From the NCBI GenBank assembly GCA_001414485.1, contig LLEY01000172.1:1-64000 (forward strand): DNA of 64,000 nt, given 5' to 3'. Positions 46,501 through 56,838 of this stretch are shown in pieces; position 1 is the first letter of the stretch, and every line of letters begins with the position of its first letter. Made by a program: the position numbers and the translations under genes. The notes under the pieces were generated by a model. That model did not search any database. It saw only the letters and a program-made list of their open reading frames with translations, and was not told the origin of the DNA. The stretch is from Calycina herbarum. Its lineage: Eukaryota; Ascomycota; Leotiomycetes; Helotiales; Pezizellaceae.

Positions 46501-48979
46501 TGGCCATGTTTATCGCTCTGGAGACATTCCACATGTAATCTCTGCCATCGACAAGCCATTGTGCTGCGACACCAGTTCTTACAGGCGCAAAACTCCCGAA
46601 GCGGTTTTCTTTTGCCCAAGGTGTATTATCCAGCATGTATTCCAAAGATTCTTCGAATTGTCTAAGTTGCCGTTCGCTTTTTGCCAAAAGTCTGATCTTT
46701 CGCTCTGAATTTTGTATTTTTAGAGTGTGGTGTTGTTGCGGATGCTTGGCCGATACCTCTGCTGTATGTAATATTTCTTTCCCACCAATCTCCTTGAGCT
46801 TCCGGCGTTTCTTTTGAAGTTCAAATTTTGAATCGACTAGGTAAACATCGTGTATGTGCATATTTTCTGGCGATTCCACAGCGACAACATAGCTGTGACG
46901 TACGAGAAACCACTTTGGCGGATTGCGAAAGCTTCTTGTCATGAGCATATGCTTGAGATCAATGCCTTTCACAGTCATGATGGTCATATATCCTTCTTTT
47001 CCGTGATAACTGCCTTCTGCCGCGAGACGTACTCCCATGGCTGATAACTCCAAGAATTTGCAGAGCCTATTGCTATCTGCCCGGAAGATGAGCCAGCGTA
47101 TCATTTCTTGTAGATACTGTTCCAGTTTTCGCCGCTGTCTCTCGTTGTACATCCGTGATTGGGCACTTTGACCAGCAGCCATCACAGATCCCGCAGCACC
47201 GTCACCTCCTCCAACAAGCATGCTGGTCTTTCGACGTATTCCGCCTCCTAGAGATGCGCGTCTCTTCTTCTTCCTTCGTTCATTCTCGCTATTTGTTGCT
47301 TCCGCTGCGGTTGCCTCGTTCGCAGTTTGCTCCGCCGCAGTCTCATCAACTCGAATTTGGTCGGCTTCGTCACTGTCACTCTCCCCAAATCCACGAAACC
47401 CTCTAAAGTAAGGAAATGCAGACTTGGGAAATCTTGGTTGCTTGGGCCTGGCACCAAAGTCGGTCCGGATGATCTTGTCGCTACGGGTTTGAAGTTTGTA
47501 TTTAACATGCAAGTTTGCAAAATCTCGAAGGGAACGATGTATATCCCATTTCATTCTATTCAGACCACTGCCGTATTCAAGTTCAATTTTGAACACAAGA
47601 TGTCGGTCAGTCTCATGAGGATCATCGGCACTTGGTTTACTCTCCGTGAGTTTTATTTTAAGTTGTTCGAGGAGAACGGGTATTCTCTTGTTACCGTGCT
47701 CGTCTCGCTGGATCATACTTGCCAGCATGAGAGCTGCTGGGGCACCGGCACGTAGCTCGGCCATCAATTCGGCTGATTTGAGATAATCAACTCGATGCTC
47801 TTCTTTCTTTTGGCCCAGAAGCTTGATTGAATGCTTGATCATGCGCCATCGCTGAGCACCAAATGTAGTCGCACGCTCTGCCCCTAAGAAAGGTCTTTTT
47901 GGTGTGGCATTGTCTCCGTCACTTTGGCCTCCAAGTCCAGTTAATGCACGTCTGAAGTTGCTTGGCCTCCGCGTTGTAGGAGTGCCATCCATATCACCAG
48001 GTTGAGTCCCGGATTGACTGCTACGCATCCAAGAGCTTCCACGCCGTCGCCAGGCACTTGGCCCACCACCAAGCCTGTCCCGTCCTTCTCCCTCGGAAAG
48101 ATGACCTCGTTGTTCTAAGGAACCGTCCGTGGCTCGCCGACTGAACATAGGGAAAGGTCTACTAGAACCACCCGGAGAATCGGCTTGTCCTATTGCGCGC
48201 GCTCTTGGGGTATTTGGTGCTGTTTGGCTAAGACTTTGGCTCTCATGGGGTCTTCGCATACGCCGCTTCCGCTTTACTCTCGCTCCGTTATTAGTGTCGT
48301 CTTCGTCGGCAGTCTCCTCTGCATCTGCATCGCTGCCTTCCTCGTGTAAAGTCTGTGGAAATCGGTAGGAACGCTCAAATCCGGGTGATAGTGGAGTGGT
48401 ACCAGATGGTGTGCCTTCTTCAGTGCTCTGGCTCCTGCTATGTGTTTGCAATCCTCCTGTAGAAGCCAGCGCCTTCAATTTTGAAATTAATGACTGCCCT
48501 CTTCTGTCGCGACCTGGTGTATCCCCCCCTTCGTCCATTACGCCCGCCCATGATCCAGTCCTATTATGTCCCAAGCCTTCATCCGACCTCACAAATTGTA
48601 CACTTCTTCGGGCAGGTGGTGTCAAGGTGCCCGCGGGGCCGAGAGGAGCACCATCATTGGGAGCTGGAGGTGGCTTCAGGGCTGAAGGCTTGAACGCAGA
48701 GGATGAATTGGGTCTCGCATTTTCGTGTGGTATTCCGCCATTCATGTAATCCAGAGCTTCACTGGGTGACTTGCTGGAGCTGGCGCCGTTTGGAATTGTG
48801 GAGAGGGGTTGGGATGCCTCAATTGTCCTTGAACCCTCCTCAGGATCGACCACCACTCGTAGTCCAGATTGTCGTACAGTTGCAGAGCCATTTGCATGTG
48901 GCATATGATGAACGGGCGATTCAGAGCGTGGACTCCTCGTCATTGGCGAAATCTCTCCTCCTCCATTTTGCTGTGCCAT
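43535..48979 (-). CDS. SPO14: SPO14: phospholipase D1 with PX, PH and two HKD motifs
   Basis: The enzyme hydrolyses phosphatidylcholine to phosphatidic acid and choline, acting at membranes in secretion and sporulation (family knowledge). It is a single exon of 1814 codons. A long Ser/Pro/Gly-rich N-terminus (1-370) precedes the PX domain (about 385-545, with FKIELEYGSGLNRMKW and RSLRDFANLHVKYK). A PH-like region follows at about 640-790. The first HKD motif has H918, K920 and D925 (HEKLCIVD) with GGIDLCFGRWD. The second has H1223, K1225 and D1230 (HAKVIIVD) with IGSANINERSMLGNRDSE. Both catalytic motifs are intact. The C-terminal 550 residues are mostly disordered but contain a conserved DPLNDSFFENTWRLIAENNT segment. 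The start is supported by the SM-rich N-terminus and lack of upstream extension. Confidence 0.95.
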   Translation of the reverse strand: MAQQNGGGEISPMTRSPRSESPVHHMPHANGSATVRQSGLRVVVDPEEGSRTIEASQPLSTIPNGASSSKSPSEALDYMNGGIPHENARPNSSSAFKPSALKPPPAPNDGAPLGPAGTLTPPARRSVQFVRSDEGLGHNRTGSWAGVMDEGGDTPGRDRRGQSLISKLKALASTGGLQTHSRSQSTEEGTPSGTTPLSPGFERSYRFPQTLHEEGSDADAEETADEDDTNNGARVKRKRRMRRPHESQSLSQTAPNTPRARAIGQADSPGGSSRPFPMFSRRATDGSLEQRGHLSEGEGRDRLGGGPSAWRRRGSSWMRSSQSGTQPGDMDGTPTTRRPSNFRRALTGLGGQSDGDNATPKRPFLGAERATTFGAQRWRMIKHSIKLLGQKKEEHRVDYLKSAELMAELRAGAPAALMLASMIQRDEHGNKRIPVLLEQLKIKLTESKPSADDPHETDRHLVFKIELEYGSGLNRMKWDIHRSLRDFANLHVKYKLQTRSDKIIRTDFGARPKQPRFPKSAFPYFRGFRGFGESDSDEADQIRVDETAAEQTANEATAAEATNSENERRKKKRRASLGGGIRRKTSMLVGGGDGAAGSVMAAGQSAQSRMYNERQRRKLEQYLQEMIRWLIFRADSNRLCKFLELSAMGVRLAAEGSYHGKEGYMTIMTVKGIDLKHMLMTRSFRNPPKWFLVRHSYVVAVESPENMHIHDVYLVDSKFELQKKRRKLKEIGGKEILHTAEVSAKHPQQHHTLKIQNSERKIRLLAKSERQLRQFEESLEYMLDNTPWAKENRFGSFAPVRTGVAAQWLVDGRDYMWNVSRAINMAKDVIYIHDWWLSPQLYMRRPAAISQKWRLDRLLQRKAREGIKVFIIIYRNVEAAIPIDSQFTKISMLDLHPNIFVQRSPNQYKKNQFFFAHHEKLCIVDHTIAFVGGIDLCFGRWDTPQHSVVDDKPTGFEQSHLPKDADNCQSWPGKDYSNPRVQDFYQLNEPYAEMYDRSKVPRMPWHDISMQVVGQPARDLTRHFVQRWNYVLRGRTPTRPTPFLLPPPDYDTADLEALGLNGTCEVQILRSASDWSLGLTDTEHSIMNAYCKMIEESEHFVYMENQFFITSCETMNVKIVNKIGDAIVERAIRAYQNGETWRCVILIPLMPGFQNTVDEPEGTSVRLIMQCQFRSICRGEGSIFGRLRSLGIEPEEYIQFYSLRSWGRIGPKKTLVTEQLYIHAKVIIVDDRIALIGSANINERSMLGNRDSETAAVVRDTDMISSFMDGEPYLVGRFAHTLRMRLMREHLGLDVDEIMEEERQDEIDRELEENSYESRMNDIYDSDDSDMSPRPAHRRDRDSHILAPDRILSFRHSHSLGSDDDNHEHHPSNSKTNGKQAETNRTHANGVDGGSDGRLNTTESSGSRRGRDTVLVNGNREVLVTDTSPEGKGTLDNPKKPHVRRSPLRMPSDASGQNNDDLPPIPRLPRRTTDQLGLPQLSQLPALPSTDDTDIGGPPIHIDAFGNAVPRPFNPLTADIKQARVDKDCMRDPLNDSFFENTWRLIAENNTKIFRRVFRCNPDSEVTNWHEYTEYVAYAERFAQAQNGSKSTEREEQEAPGRSGPPGSNIPLTSPAGVAAGLSNLSEKLKPNGEDSHPHGTAAEWAANSQKKQRARSGTAGSRGLNLDGQLDGINEKVPERSSSIEAPSPIQTTGDESFPSFESTLSPPAENEKQGSTRKATFSNAPPPERTGSSLGSVSQANQGSVKRRRRGTTKGSRKGFTASDGLLSMPDIEELLSLVQGHLVVFPYDWLIKEELNSNWLYQVDQVAPLQI

Positions 48980-49940
48980 CCTCGTATTGCTCTCTGGTGT
49001 TGAGCAACGTTGGACCCCTTCCCTACCTCAGCTAACGTCGTGAGATGAATGGATGATGGCCCTCGAGGACCGAGTCTTGTATTCCTATAATTTGTGCGGC
49101 GTGCTCATGGCGGGTATGCTGATCACCGTGGTTCTCCCGTGGCAGATTGGGATATTTGAGGATATTTGAGGATCTGGGTGGTTGGTGGTTGGTGGTTAGT
49201 GGTTGGAAATGAAATGGCGTAGAGTAGCGACGGAGTCGGTTCTGGCTGATGCCGCTGAGTCGCGTGTGGGTGGTAGTGTGGTGTAGTGTACTGGTAGAAT
49301 TGTTGAAGGATGTCGTGTTACAAGGTCGAGGGATTTTAGGAGCAGAGTTTCACGGCACGCTGACTGGACGTGTTTCCATAGACATTTTAATCTCCCGCCG
49401 TTGTCCTTTGGCCTTCCCGTCGTGAGTCCTGTTGGAAGGAGTGTAATCAGATGACATTGGGAACGAGATAAAAAAGCGGCACTAATTTCTAGCCAAATCT
49501 CGTCCAATTTAATCTCGAAATTTGGAGTAATATTATAGGTTGGTTGCATCTACATTGAAGTGCTAATTAACGATTTAGGTGAATATAGAAGCTATTCCCA
49601 ACAACGACTAGGTACCAAGGGATCGATATCTAGAGATTTAACCATGATGTAAGGACATAAGAAGCCATACTACACTACTACTGCATCTCAACTACCTAGC
49701 TTCTGATATTGGGCCTGTCCTTGCTCACCGCCGCTTTTCTGTATATCCTTGCAAATTGCGGCTCATTGCAGGGATTCGGATATTGTCTCCGATACCCTCC
49801 CGATGTTGGGTCGGGACTTCAAATAAATACCATCTTGATTTCAGCTGGGGATAGCTTCAACACTTCCTCATCAGGCAAATCTTGACCCTCCTCTGTTTTC
49901 CTCCCCAACAATTTCTCATTTTCTCAAGCCTACACGCAAA
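48980..49940. promoter_or_regulatory. Divergent promoter of SPO14 and the alpha/beta hydrolase
   Basis: The two start codons face away from each other across 961 bp. A TGGTTGG/TGGTTAG repeat occurs at 49170-49205 and GAGGATATTT is duplicated at 49153-49176. No coding region is supported here; a 117-codon minus frame at 49196-49549 lacks motifs. Confidence 0.45.
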
Positions 49941-51239
49941 ATGGAGAAGTCAACTCCATCGGTTCCTGCTACCCCACCTTCAAAGGTATCATTACAAACT
50001 TTCCACATTGCCGGCATTCTCACAGATGTCTATGGTCTTCAAGAGTTGCCTAAAAGTTGCAAATCAGTAACGGTGTTGTGGCTCTTGAACCCAAGGTTAA
50101 AGACGAAAGAGGACATGGCAAGTATAGCCACAACATGTATCGAAGCATGGGATAAAGACCCCAGAGATCGCAAGGTCGGTCTCATTGCAGTGGCTTTCGA
50201 TCAGCGGAATCATGGCACAAGAATGGTCACTCCGCTATCAAATGAGTCTTGGAGGCAGGGCAATGAAAATCATGCTCAAGACATGTTCAGGTATTGCCAA
50301 ATCACTTCATCCGTGTGAGATGCTGAATTCTGACTGCCTTCAGTATTTACCATGGGACAGCTAGTGATACGAGTCTCTTGATTGACCATCTTGGGTCATA
50401 TATTTTACTTGAACAAGATGATCCTTCAATTGATCGACATATGGTGTTGGGCGTCTCGCTTGGTGGGCATTCCGCTTGGCAGGTTCTCTTCAGTGAACCG
50501 AGAGTTACTGCGGGCGTGGTAATTATTGGATGTCCAGATTACATTAGTAAGTTTTTTCAAGACTTGAAATCGTGAAGCTTCCTTCGTTTTGATGAGTTTT
50601 CTTCTTCTGCTTTGGCATTCATTGAGGAGGTTGGCCCACAAATTTTGTTCTCACCTCTCTCCTTCTCACTTTCCTTGATGTCTTGAGAATACTCGACTGC
50701 CGATTAGCCTCTAGTTAGTCTATTATTGAATGGTGATTTACACTTCGGCAAATAATATGTAGACTAACTTCCCTCTAGACGTAATGACTGACCGAGCCCG
50801 CCTCTCAAAACTCCCCACCTACACATCCTCTAACGGCGCCAACTTCCTCGGAAGTAAACACTTCCCCCGCGCGCTCATCTCAGCAACTCAAAAATCCGAC
50901 CCCAAGTCTCTCTTCTTCGGCACAGGATCTATCTCGTATCCCGCCAATTCAACGAGTCGCTCTAAACTCCTCCAAAAACTCGACTCCACCATCAAAGGGA
51001 AGAGAATCCTCGTCTGTTCTGGAGCAGATGATAAACTTGTCCCTTACAAAAGCTCTGAGCCATTTTTAACGTTTTTGAAAGAGGCAACGGGGAAGGGAGG
51101 TTGGTACGAGAGTGGAGGTGTGTATTTGGAGGATAATGTTTATAAGGGTATTGGGCATGCGTTTAGTGAGGGGATGGTTAAGGATACGGTGAGGTTTGTA
51201 AATGACACCCTAGCTACTCCTCCAGCTTCGAAAATATGA
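49941..51239 (+). CDS. Alpha/beta-hydrolase fold protein
   Basis: The product is probably a serine hydrolase of unknown substrate. Exons 49941-50290, 50344-50546 and 50779-51239 give 337 residues. Features of the fold are a central strand VTVLWLLNPR, FDQRNHGT, the nucleophile elbow GVSLGGHS, the acid-residue strand KRILVCSGADDKLVP, and the catalytic histidine in GIGHAFSEGM near the C-terminus. The triad Ser-Asp-His is therefore complete. Intron 2 is 232 bp with a CTAAC branch point close to its acceptor. No signal peptide is seen, so it is probably cytosolic. It resembles uncharacterised fungal dienelactone-hydrolase/esterase-like proteins; the precise family is not determined. It is convergent with the DUF218-like gene, 182 bp apart. 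Confidence 0.8.
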
Positions 51240-51421
51240 GGCTCAGAAGTTGGTGTGTAAGATTCCTCAATCATCGTTTTCTAAAGCTAGAAATTTTGGA
51301 ACGATAAATTATATTTTCGCAAAAGACTTGGGACATAATTGATGTCGTTCTTCGCAACAGAATCTTTCCTTCGCCCTAGGACTTTCCCCTTTCAAAACCA
51401 CAACCACAAACTCGCGACCCC

Positions 51422-52630
51422 TCAAACACCCCAAGGCTGTCCTCCCCCAATCAACACCTCCTCCTCTCCCTCTTCGAATTTTTTCACCTCACTCCTAACC
51501 CCAGCCCTCGCCCTTTCTTCCTCACTCTCAAACCAACTCCCCCTAGTCCCCCAATAATCCCTCGCCACTCTCTTCCCCCTCAATACATCTCCAACCCCAA
51601 ACATATCTCCCTTCCAAACCTCGTACCCTCTAATTCTCTCTCCTTCAATCACGTCCTTGGTTCTTTCTTCGTCGTAGGTGGGGTAGTGTCTCCACATGTA
51701 GCCAGGACTTATACCTCTGAATGTTACGCGAGAGGACGAGAAGCCGAGGGCTGGGATGCTAGGAGGGTGTTAGTTCTTGATTTTTTGGGTGGTTTGGGAA
51801 GTGGTTTCGAGGGGTCTGTGAGAAGTGAGGAGGTGAAAGAAAGATGGAGCTGACTGTAACTCCATAAATCTCTTTTCTTTAAAGCCCATACTGATGATGG
51901 TAATTCTCTCCGGCCACCTCCCCTCTTTTTTCCAAAATTCCAGAATACTGAACAACAAATTCTGTAGCGAATCTAGCGCATTCTCTTCGAGGATTATCCT
52001 CTCCCTCAATCCTTCACCTTCTCCTTCATTTCTCTTTCCCCAGAAATCATTACCCTCACACAGCCTCAAATAACTCCCCGCCTCGCTAAGTCGAATATTT
52101 GGGTCTGTGAATCCACCTGAGAATACGAGAAGGGAATCAGGCGTTGAAGCAAGAAGCTCGATTGATGTTCGGGCGTGTTCGAGGAATGTTGTTTGTTCGT
52201 CTTTTTGGAAGGGTGCGAGGAGCCAGTCTGAGGGGTTGGTTCCTGGGGCTGATCTCATTGTGTTTGAGTTGGAGGAATTTTGAGAGGTTTGAGGATGGTA
52301 GATGCTGTGGCAACAGCAAATTATAAGGTGGGTTGGTTTTAGGGAAATCATTTTGGGTGAGAATTTGAGGAAAGAGCAATTGAGGATCTCGAAAATTCGG
52401 GCGATGTTAATAGGTACAGCATCACTTAACCCTAAACAGAACTCGATTTCTGCTCTCGTAATAAGAGTTAGCTGGCCTGCGATTTGTGAGTGTATCACAC
52501 CTATTTTGGATGAAGTCTTAAGTCTTACTTTCCAGACTACCAAATACACCAACCCCCTCCATAACGCTACCCCCACCCCAGCCACCATCAATTCCAATAT
52601 CACGATTTGGCGAATCGTACGACTTTCCAT
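51422..52630 (-). CDS. DUF218-like protein with N-terminal membrane segment
   Basis: Two exons (51855-52630, 51422-51758) give 370 residues. An N-terminal hydrophobic stretch (IVILELMVAGVGVALWRGLVYLVVW, residues 9-33) could anchor the protein. The core shows HLIICCCHSIYHP, FLEHARTSIELL, SLLVFSGGFTDP, SEAGSYLRLC, ILEENALDSLQNLLFSI, ERITIISMGFKEKRF, then after the intron HIPALGFSSSRVTFRGISPGY. The order of G-G, S-E-A and E...DS..N motifs is that of the DUF218/YdcF-like fold. The function of fungal members is unknown. The splice restores the FMELHIPALGF junction in phase. Assignment is from motif pattern only. The start at 52630 is the most upstream Met; a later start would remove the membrane segment. 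Confidence 0.7.
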
Positions 52631-53336
52631 ATGATATCAGGACTGGAAATAATCTCAAACAATAATTTCCATTGTCTAAACATCCCGTTTCCTGGTTCTT
52701 CCTAACTCGCTCGAATAATACAACCTGAGTACTCCTTAAATTATCCGAAACGATTTGGGAGAAAAACGCTACTTCGAAAAGGAAAGGAAAATGTTAGACA
52801 TCAATAAGTTAACTCAAGGGACGTATAAAAATCTACCATGACAAAAAAAAAGTATTGATGCTATCCATGTCCGACTTTGCGCTTCAGGTTCTGGTAAATT
52901 CACAATTATCATTCTCAACCGACAATATTCAATTACGCCCCGTGAGAGACAATAACTGGAGCAGCAAATTCTCCATAATCGTACTTGCCTACATAGCTTC
53001 CGTTATTCTAGATTTCTAGGGTATTTTAAAATATTAACCTAACTCTCTGGAACAATCAACTTCAATTGTCGCTGATGATTGAGATTATTACTTTAGATTT
53101 CATTGAAAGACCTCTTAGAGATAATGAAGCATGTCATTATCGATGATGAAATTGCTAACTTTTGAACTTGGAACTTATGATATAAGGTACGACATAAAAT
53201 TGATCTTGAACTACGCTTGAGCGAGAGAATTGCGTCCAGCTAGTTGGTGCTGGGTCGCTGGGGGATTTCGTCTACACCATCTATCTATTTCAAATGCTTG
53301 TCTATCCTGGGACTGTTGGGTGGGGGGGACGATACG
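52631..53336. other. Intergenic region left of the hAT element
   Basis: AT-rich DNA with no gene or clear repeat. A poly-G run occurs at about 53322-53328, just before the transposon target-site duplication. Confidence 0.5.
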
Positions 53337-56300
53337 CTTATTGTCAGCGAAAGTAATGATTAGATTAGATTAGATTAATAACCTATGATTAATCTAATCA
53401 TTGATTAATAAGGTGTTAATCATAATCTAATCAAATCTAATCATCATTAATTGATTAATAATTGATTAATTGATTAATATGGCACGTGACCGGCCCGGGG
53501 GTCTCGGAGCACGGACCGAGTACTCGGTGTGACATCGGAGTGGCGTTCCGGCATGCCGGGAGCTTAAGCGAGACCTTCTAAGCAGCCTTTTTACTACGTA
53601 ACTTCCTTATTTTAAGCCTTAATAAATTAGCTATTAATTATTTACTAAGAAATATATATTACTAATATATATAATTACTAATTTTAAACTTTATAAGCTT
53701 TATAAGCCTTATAAATGATTAGAAACTACTTAATTTCTAATTAAATTCTAGAATATTCTTATTTATAATTTAGCTTATAAATTAGATTAGAAATATATTA
53801 GAAATATATATTCCAATTATTAATTCTCTCTTTACTTAATAATCTATAGAATATAGCTAGGGGGTATAAGAGACGAGGTTTTTCTTTATTTTCTCTTTTT
53901 TTTATTAAAGAAATCACTCTTATAAATTAACTTAAATACTTACTATTATCTTTTATATACAAAATCACTTCTTTATAGTCTTTTTAGCCTATATACTATA
54001 TACAATGTCTCTCTCACAAGCTGCTCGCCTTAACCGAGCCCAAAACGCTACCGATTATACTCTTGAACTTAAAGATCAATCTCTTATCTTTCAAAGAGGC
54101 CTCTTAAAGAAAGAGCTTAATCCTCCACAAGAGGATCGGCTTATACCTAGAACAGTGACTGTTACTTGTCTTGTCCAGGGCTGTCGGTAAGCTAACTCTT
54201 TACTAACTTAATTCTAAGTAATATAGCTAACTCTATAGTAAAAAATGAATAGATCATAAGATAAACCAGTCTACGAGTAACTATATAACTCACTTTCGTC
54301 ACACTCATAAGAATATCCCTATAGATGCTATTAAAGAGGGGACAGAGACAGGTAAGTCTTTATTCTTATATATATATATATATATATTTACTAACTAAAT
54401 ACTAGACTTTATAGATAGTGACTCAAGTCAAGGCTCTACTCGTACTCTAGGAAGCTACTTTGTAAAGCAAAGAGCTAATAAGAGACCCAAGAGCCCAGAT
54501 GAGTTTAAAGAAGAGACTTATAAGAAGCTTATATTAAACTTTATTATTAAGAATAATATAAGTTTTAGAGCTGTTTCTTCTCCTTCTTTTAGAGAGCTTA
54601 CTACTTATCTACAAAGGTAAGTCTTCTTTCTACTTTTAAGAATAAGAACTAATAGATATACTAGAGCTTGCCCTCCTTTATATAGAGTTAAGCTTATAAA
54701 TAAGCTTAATTCTCTCTATTCAATCGGAAAAGAGGCTATTAAAGAGCAACTTAGAGACCACGTTCTAAACCAGGGCTCTTTTAGTCTTACTTTAGATAGT
54801 TGAACTAGTATAAGTTAAGATGCCTATCTAGGTATTACTTTATAAGTAATTCTTTTAGTCTTTTAAAGACTTATTTACTAATAAGTTAGACATTTTATAA
54901 GTAAGAACTTTGAGCTTAAAGCTTATCAACTAGCTATACAGCCTCTTAAAGAACGTCACTCTGGCCTCTATATAAATAGAGTTCTTATAGAGACTCTAGA
55001 ACACTTTGAAATAGCCGAGGAAATATCTAGGTAAGTAAATATATATATACTAATTAGTCTCTTCTTTCTAGTATTACTCGAGATAACGCTTCACTGAACG
55101 ACACTCTTATAGCTGCTTTTACTAAGTACGCTGCTATAAATGGCTATAAGTTTCAAGGAGATATAGCTTACTCGGCACATGTTCTTAACTTAGTAATTCA
55201 AGATATCTTAAAAGCTATACTTAAAGACGAGTATAGTATCTACGAAATAGATGAAGAAGAGTTTAATAGAGTAGAGCTAGAAGAAGAGGTTAAAGAAGAA
55301 ACAAGTAAGTTATAGCCTCTTATACTTAAAAAACAGCTAAAAAGCTAACTTTTTACTTAGATATATCTACTTAGAAAAAGATTCGAAAGATTATTATAGG
55401 GCTTAAGTATAGTCAAGAGAACGCTAGAGCTCTTCAAAGACAAATAGCAAGTCTTAAGATAGAGTATAGACGTATACTACAGCTAGGTAAGTAGCTATAC
55501 TTAAGCGAGCCTTTGTTTATATTTCTTATTTACTAACTTTACTCTACTTTTAGACCAAAAGACTAGGTGGTCTAGTACTTATCTTATGCTTAAAAACTTC
55601 TTAGCTCTTATTAGACCTATTAACTCTATTATATCTACTTCTGAGACCAAGGTCTTTAAGAATAAGAGTTTAATAGTATCTAAGAAAGAAATAGAGTTTT
55701 TAGAAGCTATAAAAGAGATACTAGAGATCTTTGTAGTAGCTACTACTAAACTATAAGCTGAAAAGTATCCTACTATGTACTATCTTATCCCTCTTATCTA
55801 TAGGATCTATGAGAGATTAGATAATTTAGTTGAAAAACATAGAGTAAGTCTTTCTCTTTCTTCTTTCTTTCTTATATATAACTAACCTTTATCTAGGGAT
55901 ATAATGTCTTTGTCGACGCTCTTAATAAAGGAATAGCTAAGCTAAGAAAGTACTATACAAAGAGCGGAGTATTAGAGTCTAAGAATAGAGCTCTATATTT
56001 AGCTCTAATCTTAGACCCTAGAGTTAAAGCAGACGGGCTTATTAAGCTTGGTCTTAGTTCCGGCTTTATAATAGATATAAAGAGAACTTTAGAAGAGGAA
56101 TATAAGTTGTAAGTAACTTCCTTTCTTATATATATCTATACTAACTTTATAAATAGTCTTAAAAGAGAGCTAATAAATACCGGCCTTCCTCTAAACGAAG
56201 CTCAAGCTCTTTCTATTACAAATAGAGACTACGAACTAGATGATCTATATCTAGAAGAAGAGGAAGTAGTAGATGAGTTTACTCGCTACTTTGAAGAAAA

Positions 56301-56838
56301 GAGAACAAAGAGAGAAGTAAGTATATATATTATATACTTATATTTAATACTAATTAAGTCTTCTAGTTCTCTTCTTTAAGCTGGTGGAAACAGAATAGAC
56401 ATAACTATCCGATTTTGTCTATATTAGCAAGGAAGTATCTATAAACACCTGCTACGTCAGCTCCTAGTAAGAGGCTCTTTAGTCAAGCTACTTTGATTAT
56501 TTCAAAGCAACGTAATAGACTCTCTTAAGAGACCTTTGAGGCTATTACTAGCTTAAAGAGCTGGGGCTTCTATATAGAGGAAGAGACAGAGGAAGAGAAG
56601 AAGGAAAGATTAAAGAAGGAGGAAGAGGAGAAGAAGAACGGAAAGAAAGTGCCTGAGTTTAAGGATAACTACTTTATGATTAATTAGTATATATATCTAA
56701 TTATAGTATAATTAATTATATTAATCTGATTAATTATGATTAATCAAAACCTATTAATTATAATCTAATCTAATCTAATCACTATTAATCAATTAATAAT
56801 CGATTAATTGATTAATTTGTTCTCACGCTGCTTATTGT
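53337..56838 (+). mobile_element. Complete hAT-family DNA transposon with 8-bp target duplication
   Basis: The 8-bp direct repeat CTTATTGT flanks the element at 53337-53344 and 56831-56838. The element itself spans 53345-56830 (3486 bp) and has hAT-type ends: it begins CAGCGAAAG and its other end, reversed, begins CAGCGTGAG. Both subterminal regions (about 53356-53478 and 56690-56818) carry dense GATTAGATT and ATTGATTAAT repeats, partly inverted, as seen for transposase-binding regions of hAT elements. The interior encodes a broken transposase. The ends and duplication are well preserved while the coding part is RIP-mutated, which suggests moderately recent insertion followed by RIP. Confidence 0.9.
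54005..56687 (+). pseudogene. hAT transposase, RIP-inactivated
   Basis: The frame opens MSLSQAARLNRAQNATDY and includes a BED-type zinc-finger pattern (TCLVQGC, then after an intron STSNYITHFRHTHKN). The middle has LDS-TSIS-DAYLGITL, where Trp and Gln codons became stops (TGG to TGA, CAA to TAA). The C-terminal dimerisation domain is recognisable: SWWKQNRHNYPILSILARKYL, PATSAPSKRLFSQA, and RNRLS-ETFEAITSLKSW near 56375-56570. Several intron-like gaps with GTAAGT/GTAAGC donors interrupt the frame. In-frame stops in conserved blocks show that it cannot make an active protein. The element would need a transposase from elsewhere to move. Confidence 0.85.

Noticed and set aside
49196..49549. 117-codon minus frame upstream of SPO14
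   Set aside because: No motif; it overlaps a divergent promoter and shows no codon bias.
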